From Pseudomonas sp. FP453 (GTDB lineage Bacteria > Pseudomonadota > Gammaproteobacteria > Pseudomonadales > Pseudomonadaceae): a stretch of 64,000 nucleotides of DNA. This document shows, piece by piece, positions 54,336 to 64,000 of the stretch. A program made the position numbers and the translations under genes. Below the pieces are notes generated by a model. It was given only the letters and a program-made list of their open reading frames with translations, ran no database searches and was not told the DNA's origin. Numbering within the stretch: position 1 is the first letter of the stretch; every line of letters starts with the position of its first letter. The stretch lies in assembly GCF_030687495.1 (NCBI RefSeq), contig NZ_CP117435.1, forward strand, positions 5,708,501 through 5,772,500, given 5' to 3'.

Positions 54336-55181
54336 ATGCTGACTGAACAGAAAATCCCACTAGGCCAGTACATCGCTGCCTTCGTTGAATGGTTGACCCA
54401 ACACGGCGCCAACTACTTCGACGCAATCGCATCGACCCTGGAAACGATGATCCACGGCGTGACATTTGCGCTGACCTGGTTCAATTCGCTGGCATTGATC
54501 GGTCTGATTGCGCTGCTGGCTCACTTCATTCAACGCAAATGGGGCCTGACCGTCTTTGTCATCGCCTCCTTCCTGCTGATCCTCAACCTGGGGTACTGGC
54601 AGGAAACCATGGAGACCCTGGCGCAAGTGCTGTTCGCCACCCTGGTCTGCGTGGTCATCGGTGTGCCGCTGGGCATTGTTGCCGCGCACAAACCGTTGTT
54701 CTACACGATGATGCGGCCGGTGCTCGACCTGATGCAGACCGTACCGACCTTCGTCTACCTCATCCCTACCCTGACCCTCTTCGGGCTGGGTGTGGTGCCC
54801 GGCCTGATTTCCACGGTGGTGTTCGCGATTGCCGCGCCGATCCGCCTGACCTACCTGGGTATCCGCGACGTTCCCCAAGAGCTGCTCGACGCCGGCAAGG
54901 CCTTTGGCTGCTCACGCCGTCAACTGCTCTCACGCATTGAACTGCCCCACGCCATGCCGAGCATCGCTGCCGGCATTACCCAATGCATCATGCTGTCGTT
55001 GTCGATGGTGGTGATCGCGGCCCTGGTGGGCGCCGACGGCCTCGGCAAGCCAGTGGTCAACGCACTCAACACCGCCGACATCGCCCTGGGCTTTGAAGCC
55101 GGCCTGGCAATTGTCCTGCTGGCCATCATGCTCGACCGCATCTGCAAACAACCCGACGCCAAAGTAGGGGGTGATGCATGA
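54336..55181 (+). CDS. cbcW: Choline/betaine ABC transporter permease CbcW
   Basis: A 281-residue inner membrane permease with about six helices. The EAA-type loop that contacts the ATPase is YLGIRDVPQELLDAGKAFGC. The first helix pair includes LIGLIALLAHFIQRKWGLTV. The ATG at 54336 (MLTEQKIPLGQYIAAF) matches the family start; an in-frame ATG 18 bp upstream is an alternative. Transports choline, betaine or carnitine with CbcV and the binding proteins CbcX and CaiX. Confidence 0.9.
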   Translation: MLTEQKIPLGQYIAAFVEWLTQHGANYFDAIASTLETMIHGVTFALTWFNSLALIGLIALLAHFIQRKWGLTVFVIASFLLILNLGYWQETMETLAQVLFATLVCVVIGVPLGIVAAHKPLFYTMMRPVLDLMQTVPTFVYLIPTLTLFGLGVVPGLISTVVFAIAAPIRLTYLGIRDVPQELLDAGKAFGCSRRQLLSRIELPHAMPSIAAGITQCIMLSLSMVVIAALVGADGLGKPVVNALNTADIALGFEAGLAIVLLAIMLDRICKQPDAKVGGDA

Positions 55182-56356
55182 GCATTATCCGATTCGACAA
55201 TGTCGACGTGATCTTCTCCAAAGACCCACGCGAAGCGCTCAAGCTGCTGGACCAGGGCATGAGCCGTAACGAGATCCTGAAAAAGACCGGGCAGATTGTC
55301 GGCGTGGAAAAAGCCAGCCTGGATATCGAGAAAGGCGAGATCTGCGTGCTGATGGGCCTGTCGGGCTCGGGCAAGTCCAGTCTGCTGCGCTGTATCAATG
55401 GCCTCAACACCGTGAGCCGTGGCCAGTTGTTCGTCGAGCATGAAGGTCGCCAGATCGACATCGCTTCGTGCACCCCGGCCGAACTGAAAATGATGCGCAC
55501 CAAACGCATCGCCATGGTGTTCCAGAAGTTCGCCCTGATGCCCTGGCTGACAGTGCGCGAAAACATCAGCTTCGGCCTGGAGATGCAAGGCCGCCCGGAG
55601 AAAGACCGGCGCAAGCTGGTGGATGAAAAGCTCGAACTGGTGGGCCTGACCCAATGGCGCAACAAGAAGCCGGATGAGCTGTCCGGCGGCATGCAGCAGC
55701 GCGTCGGCCTGGCCCGTGCGTTGGCGATGGACGCCGACATTTTGCTGATGGACGAACCCTTCTCCGCCCTCGACCCACTGATCCGCCAAGGCTTGCAGGA
55801 TGAACTGCTAGAGCTGCAACGCAAGCTGAGCAAGACCATCGTGTTTGTGAGCCACGACCTCGACGAGGCGCTCAAATTGGGCAGCCGCATCGCGATCATG
55901 AAAGACGGCAAGATCATCCAGTACAGCGTGCCGGAAGAAATCGTGCTGAACCCGGCGGACGACTATGTGCGCACCTTCGTCGCCCATACCAACCCGCTGA
56001 ACGTGTTGTGCGGGCGCAGCCTGATGCGCACCCTGGACAACTGCAAGCGCGTCAATGGTTCGGTCTGTCTCGATCCGGGTGGCGATTCGTGGCTGGACCT
56101 GGCCGAAGGCAACACCATCAAGGGTGCTCGCCAGAATGGCGCAGTGATGAATCTGCAGAACTGGGCGCCGGGGCAAGCGGTGGAAGGGCTGGGTCGGTTG
56201 CCGACGCTGGTGGATTCGAATATCGGCATGCGTGATGCGTTGCAGATTCGCTATCACACCGGGAACAAGCTGGTGCTGCATAACAACAACCAGGTGGTGG
56301 GGATCTTGGGGGATAGCGAGCTGTACCATGCCCTGCTAGGCAAGAACCTGGGCTAA
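55178..56356 (+). CDS. cbcV: Choline/betaine ABC transporter ATPase CbcV
   Basis: A 392-residue ATPase. Walker A is GLSGSGKSS (60-68), the signature is LSGGMQQRVGLARAL, and Walker B is DILLMDEPFSALD. The C-terminal ~110 residues are the CBS-type regulatory tail found in OpuA/ProV-like ATPases (MRDALQIRYHTGNKL region). It overlaps cbcW by 4 bp (ATGA). Confidence 0.93.
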   Translation: MSIIRFDNVDVIFSKDPREALKLLDQGMSRNEILKKTGQIVGVEKASLDIEKGEICVLMGLSGSGKSSLLRCINGLNTVSRGQLFVEHEGRQIDIASCTPAELKMMRTKRIAMVFQKFALMPWLTVRENISFGLEMQGRPEKDRRKLVDEKLELVGLTQWRNKKPDELSGGMQQRVGLARALAMDADILLMDEPFSALDPLIRQGLQDELLELQRKLSKTIVFVSHDLDEALKLGSRIAIMKDGKIIQYSVPEEIVLNPADDYVRTFVAHTNPLNVLCGRSLMRTLDNCKRVNGSVCLDPGGDSWLDLAEGNTIKGARQNGAVMNLQNWAPGQAVEGLGRLPTLVDSNIGMRDALQIRYHTGNKLVLHNNNQVVGILGDSELYHALLGKNLG

Positions 56357-56388
56357 CACCCCAAACCCACCTGAAGACACTGGGTCAA

Positions 56389-56460
56389 TGTGGGAGCTGG
56401 CTTGCCTGCGATAGCTTTGGTGAATTCACTACAGCTATCGCAGGCAAGCCAGCTCCCACA
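56389..56460. repeat. REP pair, head-to-head type
   Basis: TGTGGGAGCTGGCTTGCCTG and its inverse enclose about 24 bp between the convergent cbcV and betT. Confidence 0.88.
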
Positions 56461-56485
56461 GTTGAACTCATTTCAACCTTGAGAA

Positions 56486-56509
56486 AGCGGCGCCAGTGAC
56501 GGCGCCGCT
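56486..56509. terminator. GC-rich hairpin between cbcV and betT
   Basis: AGCGGCGCC pairs with GGCGCCGCT around AGTGAC, 12 bp past the betT stop (minus strand). Only a short T-run follows on that strand, so termination is likely but weak. Confidence 0.6.
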
Positions 56510-56520
56510 CACTTCAACTA

Positions 56521-58513
56521 TCAGCTATAGACCCGGCCAAGGAGCTGCCGATGGCTTTCAAACTGATCGAGCACGTCCCGGGTGATCTGTTCCTGGGCAA
56601 AGCCCATCAGGTCGTATTCCTGAGGCCCGTTGTGCAGGTACACCTCGGCACGGTAGTAGCGGGTGCGCTCTTCTTCAGGCAGGTCAGTGGAAGCCGACGA
56701 GTAAGCATCCAGGCTCACTTCGTAGACAAACGGGTTGCCCTCTTCCATCTCGATGCGCACACCGATGCAGCGCTTGGATTTGCCCAGCAGCGTCTGCACT
56801 TCCAACCCTTGCTCACGCAGCGCAACAGCGGCTTCTTCCAACGCCGGCGTTACGTGCTTGTCCATGAAACGCTGCACCGTGCCCTGGCTCGGCTGCAGGT
56901 CCAGCGCAGTCAGGCGCTCGCTGAAACCACGACGGCCACGCTCGGCCAATTGCGCCTGCTCTTGTTCGATGGCCACGTCCTGGCGCATCGCCTTGTGCAA
57001 ACCGAACATAAAGAACACCAGCACCACCGAGAACGGCAGCCCCGCCAGCACCACCATGGTCTGCATGGCCTGGAAGTTGCCGGCAAACAGCAAGCCGATG
57101 GTCACCAGGGTGATCACCGCCGACCAGAAGATCCGCAACCAATGCGGCGCGTCTTCGTCCACATTGCCGCCTTTGCACGACAGGTTGGCCATCATCACCG
57201 CGCCGGAATCCGCCGGGGTCAGGAACAGCACAAAGCCGACAAAGATCGACACGCCGATGACGATTTTCGACGCCGGGTAATGCTCCAGCAGTTGGTAGAT
57301 GGCCATCGACGGCTGTTCCAGCGCCGTCTTGCCCAACTCCACCGCACCATGGTTGAGCACCAGATCCAGCGCCGAGTTACCAAAGATCGACAGCCACGCC
57401 AGGGTGAAGCCCAGCGGGATCAGCAGCACGCCAGCCACCAGTTCACGCACCGAGCGACCACGGGAAATCCGCGCGATAAACATGCCGACGAATGGCGCCC
57501 AGGAAATCCACCACGCCCAGTAGAACAGGGTCCACAGGCCCATCCAGCCTTCGGTCTTCGCCGCGTCGCCTTCGTACACATAGAGGTCGAAGGTTTTCAG
57601 CACGATACCGTTGAGGTAATCACCGGTGTTCTGCACCAAGCCGTTGAGCAGGTGCAGGGTCGGGCCAAACAACAGCACAAAGATCAGCAGGCCGCTGAAC
57701 AGCACGATGTTGAGGTTGGACAGGCGGCGAATGCCGTTCTCCACACCCGACACGGCGGCGATGGTCGCCACGGTGCTCATCACGATGATCACGATCAGCA
57801 GGTTGGTGTTGTTGTGCTCCATGCCGAACAGGTTTTCCAACCCGGACGACACTTGCATCGCGCCAATCCCCAGGTTGGTCACCAGGCCCAGCAGGGTCAC
57901 GAACATGCCGAAACCGTCTACCGCGTGGCCGGCCGCGCCCTTCACCCAACGCTCGCCCACCAGCGGGTACAGCGCCGAACGCAAGGCCAGCGGCTGGTTA
58001 TGACGGTAGGCAAAGTAGGCCACGGCCAGGCCGACCAGGGCGTAGATCGCCCAGCCGTGCAGGCCCCAGTGCAGGAAGGTCAGTTGCAGCGCCTGGCGTG
58101 CAGCCGTGTTGCTGGCGGCCGCGCCTTCGGGCGGGTTGAAGTAGTGATCCAACGGCTCCGAGGCCGCCGAAGTACAGCAGCGAGATGCCGATACCCGACG
58201 AGAACAACATGCCGGCCCAGGCGCCGTAGCTGAAGTCCGGGGTGTCGTCCTTGCTGCCCAGTTTCAATTTGCCGTAGGACGAAAACGCCAGGCCGACCAC
58301 GAACACGAGGTAGGCGGCGATGACCACCATGTAGTACCAGCCAAAGCTTTTCGACAGCCACGCTTGCGCGACGCCGAGCATGCGCCCGGCCTCCTGCGGG
58401 GCGATGATCAGGATGGCCGTCAACAACAGAATCAACGCGGTGGAGGTGTAGAACACCCAACCGTTGACCCGCACCTTTTCTGGCGGGGTCTTTATAAGAG
58501 AGGCAGAACTCAT
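56521..58513 (-). pseudogene. betT: Choline transporter BetT, frameshifted
   Basis: A BCCT-family choline transporter (about 663 residues if joined), split over two frames. The N-terminal part (MSSASLIKTPPEKVRVNGWV... to SGIGISLLYFG) is in one frame and the rest (LDHYFNPPEGAAASNTAARQ onward) in another. The expected junction YFGASEPLDHYF is restored if one base is removed from CC at 58164-58165 (plus strand). TM segments, the BCCT signature region LFYWAWWISWAPFVGMFIA and a hydrophilic regulatory C-terminus (about the last 150 residues) are otherwise intact. BetT imports choline at high osmolarity. Assembly error versus real loss cannot be decided here. Confidence 0.87.
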
Positions 58514-58836
58514 GGCGCAGATGCTCCGGGCAGTGCGAAAGAGAAACACAAGGCAGCGGTTATCCCGGGACATCGCTTTATGGGCAGGCGACGGACGGGT
58601 GTTATAAAGACACCCCGAAAATCCTTGGTCCCCTACCGGACCGGTAGACAGGGCGTTTCAAGGGTTTTTGCAGGTGTCATTTGTCGCGGCTCCCAGGTAG
58701 GAAACTTCTGTAGGCAGCGACCATTTGTCGCAGATCTTATTCTTTGTTGATTGAACGTTCAATCAAAACAAAATAGACTGGCCATCAAGCCGAAGGACGT
58801 TTATCGCCAGTCGGCAGGCCTAAGGAGAGGTGCTAC
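58514..58836. promoter_or_regulatory. betT-betI intergenic region
   Basis: This 320-bp divergent gap holds the betT promoter on one side and the betIBA promoter on the other. Apart from the palindrome at 58747-58766 (listed separately) I see no gene or repeat. Confidence 0.6.
58747..58766. promoter_or_regulatory. Probable BetI operator
   Basis: TTGATTGAACGTTCAATCAA is a perfect 20-bp palindrome 71 bp before betI and 233 bp before betT. BetI is a TetR-type repressor that binds such sites between the divergent betT and betIBA units. The match to known BetI sites (ATTGAAC-type half) is from memory. Confidence 0.85.
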
Positions 58837-59430
58837 ATGCCCAAGGTCGGTATGCAACCCATACGCCGCCAGCAATTGATCGAAGCCACCTTGACGGCCA
58901 TCGATCAGGTCGGGATGGGAGATGCCAGCATTGCGCTGATCGCCCGTTTGGCCGGCGTCTCGAACGGCATCATCAGTCACTACTTCAAGGACAAGAACGG
59001 CCTTATTGCAGCGACGATGCGCTACTTGATGAACGCGCTGATCGATAACGTCCACGAACGCCGACAGGCCCTGACGGACGACAGCCCACGGGCGCACCTT
59101 CAGGTGATCATCGAGGGCAACTTCGACGCCAGCCAGGTCAACGGCCCGGCAATGAAAACCTGGCTGGCCTTCTGGGCCACCAGCATGCACCACCCGTCAT
59201 TGCACCGGTTGCAGCGGATCAACGATCAACGTCTGTACTCCAACCTGTGCTGCCAGTTCCGCCGAGTGCTGCCGTTGCCGCATGCACGCAAAGCAGCCCG
59301 CGGGCTGGCGGCCCTGATCGACGGTTTGTGGTTGCGCGGCGCCCTGTCGGGAGACGCTTTCGACACGGCGCAGGCGCAACGGATCGCTTACGAATACATG
59401 GATTTCCAATTGGCCAAGCAGGTGAGTTAG
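58837..59430 (+). CDS. betI: Choline-responsive repressor BetI
   Basis: A 197-residue TetR-family repressor. The N-terminal helix-turn-helix is in [20 protein letters not shown] (about 36-56). The C-terminal ligand domain includes [20 protein letters not shown]. Choline releases BetI from its operator and so opens betIBA and betT. It is the first gene of betIBA and intact, although betA and betT appear broken. Confidence 0.93.
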   Translation: MPKVGMQPIRRQQLIEATLTAIDQVGMGDASIALIARLAGVSNGIISHYFKDKNGLIAATMRYLMNALIDNVHERRQALTDDSPRAHLQVIIEGNFDASQVNGPAMKTWLAFWATSMHHPSLHRLQRINDQRLYSNLCCQFRRVLPLPHARKAARGLAALIDGLWLRGALSGDAFDTAQAQRIAYEYMDFQLAKQVS

Positions 59431-59522
59431 AGCACACATAAACCGCTCAACCCCTGAACGCTGCCGCACCGGCCTACGGTGCGGTGGTCAACGCCAACCA
59501 CTTATGCACTTGCGAGGACTTT

Positions 59523-60995
59523 ATGGCCCGTTTCGAACTGCAAAAACTCTACATTGACGGCGGCTACAGCGACGCTGGCAGCGATGCCACCTTCGAAGCC
59601 ATCAACCCGGCTAACGGTGAAGTTCTCGCCCAAGTGCAACGCGCTACCAAGGAAGACGTTGAACGTGCCGTGGTCAGCGCTGAAAAAGGCCAGAAAATCT
59701 GGGCAGCCATGACCGCCATGGAGCGTTCGCGCATTCTGCGTCGTGCCGTCGACATCCTGCGCGAGCGCAACGACGAACTGGCCGCCCTGGAAACCCTGGA
59801 CACCGGTAAAGCCTTCTCCGAAACCAAGTACGTCGACATCGTCACCGGCGCCGACGTACTGGAATACTACGCAGGCCTGGTGCCAGCGATCGAAGGCGAG
59901 CAGATCCCGTTGCGCGACACCGCCTTCGTCTACACCCGCCGCGAGCCGCTGGGCGTGGTCGCCGGTATCGGCGCGTGGAACTACCCGATCCAGATCGCCC
60001 TGTGGAAATCCGCGCCAGCCCTGGCCGCCGGTAACGCAATGATCTTCAAGCCAAGCGAAGTCACCTCGCTGACCACCCTGAAACTGGCCGAGATCTACAC
60101 CGAAGCCGGCGTTCCAGCAGGCGTCTTCAACGTATTGACCGGCAGCGGCCGTGAAGTCGGCACCTGGCTGACCGAGCACCCGCGCATCGAAAAAATCTCC
60201 TTCACCGGCGGCACCGACACCGGCAAGAAGGTCATGGCCAGCGCTTCCAGCTCTTCGCTGAAAGACGTGACCATGGAACTGGGCGGCAAGTCCCCGCTGA
60301 TCATCTTCGACGACGCCGACCTCGACCGCGCCGCCGACACCGCGATGATGGCCAACTTCTACAGCTCCGGCCAGGTCTGCACCAACGGCACTCGCGTGTT
60401 CGTACCCAAGCACCTGCAAGAGGCGTTTGAAGCCAAGATCGTCGAGCGTGTTGCACGCATTCGCGTCGGCAACCCGGAAGACGAAAACACCAACTTCGGC
60501 CCGCTGGTCAGCTTCCAACACATGGAAAGCGTGCTGGGCTACATCGCCAAGGGCAAAGAGCAAGGCGCACGCCTGCTGTGCGGCGGCGATCGCCTGACCG
60601 ACGGCGACTTCGCCAAAGGCGCCTTCGTGGCCCCGACCGTGTTCACCGACTGCACCGACGACATGGTCATCGTGCGTGAAGAAATCTTCGGCCCAGTCAT
60701 GGCGATCCTGACCTACGAAACCGAAGAAGAAGTGATCCGCCGCGCCAACGACACCGACTTCGGCCTGGCTGCCGGCCTGGTGACCAAGGACCTGAACCGC
60801 GCGCACCGCGTGATTCATCAGCTGGAAGCGGGTATCTGCTGGATCAACGCCTGGGGCGAGTCCGACGCGAAGATGCCGGTGGGCGGCTACAAGCAATCCG
60901 GTGTGGGCCGTGAGAACGGCATCAGCTCGCTGAACAACTTCACCCGCATCAAATCGGTACAGGTTGAGCTGGGCGATTACGTCTCGGTGTTCTAA
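59523..60995 (+). CDS. betB: Betaine aldehyde dehydrogenase BetB
   Basis: A 490-residue NAD(P)-dependent aldehyde dehydrogenase. The catalytic Glu is in [12 protein letters not shown] and the catalytic Cys in [16 protein letters not shown]. The NAD region includes [16 protein letters not shown], and [20 protein letters not shown] is conserved among BetB proteins. It oxidises betaine aldehyde to glycine betaine. The ATG at 59523 ([11 protein letters not shown]) matches the family start; upstream frame is unsupported. Length is normal. Confidence 0.95.
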   Translation: MARFELQKLYIDGGYSDAGSDATFEAINPANGEVLAQVQRATKEDVERAVVSAEKGQKIWAAMTAMERSRILRRAVDILRERNDELAALETLDTGKAFSETKYVDIVTGADVLEYYAGLVPAIEGEQIPLRDTAFVYTRREPLGVVAGIGAWNYPIQIALWKSAPALAAGNAMIFKPSEVTSLTTLKLAEIYTEAGVPAGVFNVLTGSGREVGTWLTEHPRIEKISFTGGTDTGKKVMASASSSSLKDVTMELGGKSPLIIFDDADLDRAADTAMMANFYSSGQVCTNGTRVFVPKHLQEAFEAKIVERVARIRVGNPEDENTNFGPLVSFQHMESVLGYIAKGKEQGARLLCGGDRLTDGDFAKGAFVAPTVFTDCTDDMVIVREEIFGPVMAILTYETEEEVIRRANDTDFGLAAGLVTKDLNRAHRVIHQLEAGICWINAWGESDAKMPVGGYKQSGVGRENGISSLNNFTRIKSVQVELGDYVSVF

Positions 60996-61027
60996 GACCC
61001 GAGCCTTGTATTGCCTGTGAGTGCCCT

Positions 61028-61094
61028 ATCGCAGGCAAGCCAGCTCCCACAGTTGGAATGCATTCCCCTGTGGGAGCGGGCTTGCCCGCGATGA
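61028..61094. repeat. REP pair, tail-to-tail type
   Basis: ATCGCAGGCAAGCCAGCTCC and TGTGGGAGCGGGCTTGCCCG face outward around the linker TTGGAATGCATTCCCC. It lies between betB and betA. Confidence 0.85.
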
Positions 61095-61130
61095 GGCCCG
61101 ACCTGACCATCTCAAAAGAGGGTGCATCCA

Positions 61131-62826
61131 ATGTCCCAAGAATACGACTACATCATCGTGGGTGCCGGCTCCGCCGGTAACACCCTGGCGACCCGTCTTA
61201 CCGAAGACGAAGGCGTCACCGTCCTGCTGCTGGAAGCCGGCGGCCCCGACTACCGCTTCGACTTCCGCACGCAAATGCCAGCGGCGCTGGCGTTCCCGCT
61301 GCAAGGCCGTCGCTACAACTGGGCCTACGAGACCGATCCAGAGCCACACATGGACGGCCGCCGTATGGAATGCGGGCGCGGCAAGGGCCTCGGCGGTTCC
61401 TCGCTGATCAACGGCATGTGCTACATCCGTGGCAACGCGATGGACTACGACGGCTGGGCGAAACTGCCAGGCCTGGAAAACTGGACCTACCTCGACTGCC
61501 TGCCGTACTTCCGCAAAGCCGAAACCCGCGACATCGGCCCCAAACGATTGGCACGGCGGCGATGGCCCGGTCAGCGTGACCACGCCAAAAGCCGGCAACA
61601 ACCCGCTGTTCCACGCCATGGTTGAAGCCGGCGTACAGGCCGGTTACCCGCGCACCGTGGACTTGAACGGTTACCAGCAAGAAGGCTTCGGCCCGATGGA
61701 CCGTACCGTCACGCCGAAAGGCCGTCGCGCCAGCACCGCTCGCGGTTACCTGGACACCGCCAAGAAGCGTTCCACACTGACCATCGTCACCCACGCCCTC
61801 AGCGACAAAGTGCTGTTTGAAGGCAAGCGTGCCGTTGGCGTGCGCTACCTGATCGGCGCGGCTGAAGAGCGCGTGGAAGCCCGTGCACGCAAAGAAGTGA
61901 TCGTGTGCAGTGGCGCCATCGGTTCGCCGCAACTGCTGCAACGCTCCGGCGTCGGCCCGGCCGAACTGCTGAACAACCTCGACATCCCGGTGGTCCACGA
62001 CCTGCCCGGCGTCGGCGAAAACCTGCAGGACCACCTTGAGTTGTACCTGCAATATGCGTGCACCCAACCGGTGTCGCTGTACCCGTCGCTGCTCTGGTAC
62101 AACCAGCCGGCCATCGGTGCCGAGTGGCTGTTCAACGGCACCGGCATCGGCGCCAGCAACCAGTTCGAAGCGGGCGGTTTTATCCGTACCCGTGAAGAAT
62201 TCGAGTGGCCGAACATCCAGTACCACTTCCTGCCGGTAGCGATTAACTACAACGGCAGCAACGGTGTGAAAGAGCACGGTTTCCAGGCGCACATGGGCTC
62301 CATGCGTTCGCCAAGCCGTGGTCGCATCCAATTGAAGTCGAAGAACCCACGGGACTACCCGAGCATCCTCTTCAACTACATGGCCACCGAACAGGACTGG
62401 CAGGAATTCCGCGACGGCATCCGCCTGACCCGGGAAATCATGCAACAGCCGGCGCTGGACCAATACCGTGGCCGCGAAATCAGCCCGGGCATCGACGTGC
62501 AAACCGACGAGCAACTCGACAAGTTCATCCGTGAACACGCCGAGACCGCGTTCCACCCGTCCTGCTCGTGCAAGATGGGCACCGACGACATGGCGGTAGT
62601 GGACGGTGAAGGCCGCGTGCACGGCATGCAAGGCCTGCGCGTTGTGGATGCGTCGATCATGCCGATCATCACCACCGGCAACCTGAACGCGCCGACGATC
62701 ATGATCGCCGAGAAAATCGCCGACAAGATCCGTGGCCGCCAGCCGCTGCCGCGCAGCACCGCCGACTACTACGTAGCGGGCGATGCGCCGGTGCGTGGCA
62801 AGCCGATGCGTGAAATTGCGCAGTAA
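61131..62826 (+). pseudogene. betA: Choline dehydrogenase BetA, frameshifted
   Basis: A GMC-family flavoprotein split over two frames (about 564 residues if joined). The first frame has the FAD motif [20 protein letters not shown] and [17 protein letters not shown], to [10 protein letters not shown]. The second starts at [20 protein letters not shown] and runs to the end, with the catalytic His region ([20 protein letters not shown]) and [20 protein letters not shown]. Removing one A from AAA at 61542-61544 restores DIGPNDWHGG. BetA oxidises choline to betaine aldehyde at the membrane. Error or real loss cannot be decided from this sequence. Confidence 0.9.
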
Positions 62827-62847
62827 CTGAGACACCGCGCTGCCTGT

Positions 62848-62930
62848 ATCGCAGGCAAGCCAGCTCCCACACCTGACCGAGTTCGCCTGAACAACTCGGT
62901 CAACCTGTGGGAGCGGGCTTGCCCGCGATG
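62848..62930. repeat. REP pair, tail-to-tail type
   Basis: ATCGCAGGCAAGCCAGCTCC near 62848 and TGTGGGAGCGGGCTTGCC near 62906 face outward around about 35 bp, downstream of betA. Confidence 0.8.
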
Positions 62931-63015
62931 AGGCCCGACCCGCCAATGCAAAACCCCTCCTTGATCGGCTACTCTGTCCGCCTGCCCGCGACGAGCCGCC
63001 CACAAGGAAGGCCCC

Positions 63016-64000
63016 ATGTTCGATCACCACGCCACACTCAAAAAACACTTCGCTGCCCTGCGCACCCGCGCCGAATTCTTCTCCCTGCGCTACGTGCGCG
63101 AATCCGGCCACTACCTGGCCGTGCGCAAGAATGTCGCCGAACCGCCGCACCTGAACCACGACGAAGGCGCCATGCTCACCGTGCGTCTCAACGGTGTGGA
63201 AGCCTATGCCGCCACCAACGATATTTCCCTCGTTGGCCTGCAAGCCGCCCTTGAGCGCGCCGAGCAACAAGCCCGATTGATCAAACCTCACGCCCTGCTC
63301 GACCTGCGCGACCAGCCGGTGTCCAGCGATGTGGCTGATTACCTGTCCCCCGACCTCGAGCAAGCCTTCCCGTCCTTGAGCGACTGCTACCAGCTGCTGG
63401 GCGATGAGTCTGCCGCCGTGCCAGCGGACGAGCGCCTGGTGAACTGGGAAGTCAGCCTGGGCCTGACCCACGTCGAACAGATCTACCTCAACAGTGCCGG
63501 CGCCGAACTGCGCCAGGCCCAGCGTTTTGTGTTCCCCGGCGTCAACGTCACCGCCTACGACGGCCATGACAGCCAGACCCGCACCCTCGGCGGCAGCAAC
63601 TTCGGCCAGCAAGGCGGCTTTGGCGTGATCAGCCGCTTCGGCCTGGCCGGCGCCGCGCCGCGCATTGCCGACGAAGCCCTGCAACTGCTGCTGGCGCCGA
63701 ACACCCCCAACGGCCCGCGCGACCTGCTGCTGATGCCCGACCAGATGATCCTGCAGATCCACGAATCCATCGGCCATCCGCTGGAGCTGGACCGCATCTT
63801 GGGCGATGAGCGCAATTACGCCGGCACCAGCTTTGTCAAAGCCAGCGACTTCGGCCAGCTGCAATACGGCTCAGCGCTGCTCAACGTGACCTTCGACCCG
63901 GAGATCCCCGAACAGCTCGCCAGCTACGGCCATGACGACGACGGCACTGCCGCCAGCAAACAATTCCTGATCCGCGACGGGCTGTTGCTCAAGCCGTTGG
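63016..64000 (+). CDS. TldD/PmbA family metallopeptidase, C-terminus cut by window edge
   Basis: About 328 residues are present and the end is missing. The zinc motif HESIGH (in QIHESIGHPLELDRILGDER, about residue 252) identifies the TldD-type HEXXXH active site. The N-terminal half has LRTRAEFFSLRYVRESG and AMLTVRLNGVEAYAATNDIS. It does not look like the housekeeping TldD, so I give no symbol. TldD/PmbA proteins act as a heterodimer; whether a partner follows lies outside the window. The ATG at 63016 follows AAGGAAGG. Confidence 0.82.
   Translation, partial: MFDHHATLKKHFAALRTRAEFFSLRYVRESGHYLAVRKNVAEPPHLNHDEGAMLTVRLNGVEAYAATNDISLVGLQAALERAEQQARLIKPHALLDLRDQPVSSDVADYLSPDLEQAFPSLSDCYQLLGDESAAVPADERLVNWEVSLGLTHVEQIYLNSAGAELRQAQRFVFPGVNVTAYDGHDSQTRTLGGSNFGQQGGFGVISRFGLAGAAPRIADEALQLLLAPNTPNGPRDLLLMPDQMILQIHESIGHPLELDRILGDERNYAGTSFVKASDFGQLQYGSALLNVTFDPEIPEQLASYGHDDDGTAASKQFLIRDGLLLKPL

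Overview
The window is chromosomal DNA of a fluorescent Pseudomonas, most likely of the P. fluorescens group. Gene content and order match the choline, glycine betaine, carnitine and sarcosine catabolic region known from Pseudomonas, codon use is strongly GC-biased, and most intergenic gaps carry the typical Pseudomonas REP sequences (a TGTGGGAGC...GCTTGCC core in inverted pairs). This species-level placement is inferred from remembered gene families, not from a search.

Layout: (1) 1-8102: creD (cut by the left edge), creC and creB (two-component system), a retropepsin-like peptidase, an acyltransferase, an unrecognised repeat protein with 48-residue tandem repeats, a DUF2780 protein, and an ECF sigma/anti-sigma pair. 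(2) 8178-17040, minus strand: the one-carbon operon glyA-soxB-soxD-soxA-soxG-purU-fdhA. (3) 17292-22317: a TraX-like protein, L-threonine aldolase, a tiny gene, and the divergent glycine betaine demethylase genes gbcB and gbcA. (4) 22318-23170: a long non-coding stretch with degenerate ~182-bp repeats and five perfect DnaA boxes. (5) 23171-34243: an unusual type II secretion cluster with four prepilin-like proteins, a GbpA-like lytic polysaccharide monooxygenase, a transglycosylase, GspF, GspE, four small platform proteins resembling PilM/N/O/P, and a lipoprotein secretin. (6) 34376-42123, minus strand: dimethylglycine catabolism (dipeptidase, DUF5943, dgcA, dgcB, etfA, etfB). (7) 42343-44505: two small proteins and an AAA-type ATPase. 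(8) 44574-50990: carnitine genes cdhR, caiX, cdhC, cdhA, cdhB, a small hypothetical gene, and gbdR. (9) 51525-62826: sdaB, the cbcXWV transporter, betT, betI, betB and betA. (10) From 63016: a TldD/PmbA-family peptidase cut by the right edge.

The metabolic genes form one route. Choline (BetT, CbcXWV) is oxidised by BetA and BetB to glycine betaine, and carnitine (CaiX, CdhABC) also feeds glycine betaine. GbcAB gives dimethylglycine, DgcAB with EtfAB gives sarcosine, and SoxBDAG gives glycine. GlyA, PurU and FdhA handle the released one-carbon units, and SdaB turns serine into pyruvate. Regulators visible here are GbdR, CdhR and BetI.

Three genes of the last section (sdaB, betT, betA) each carry an apparent single-base insertion in a short homopolymer. 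They are either assembly errors or linked loss of choline use. The most novel-looking items are the secretion cluster with its embedded polysaccharide monooxygenase, the DnaA-box repeat array just upstream of it, and the tandem-repeat protein at 4974-5891.
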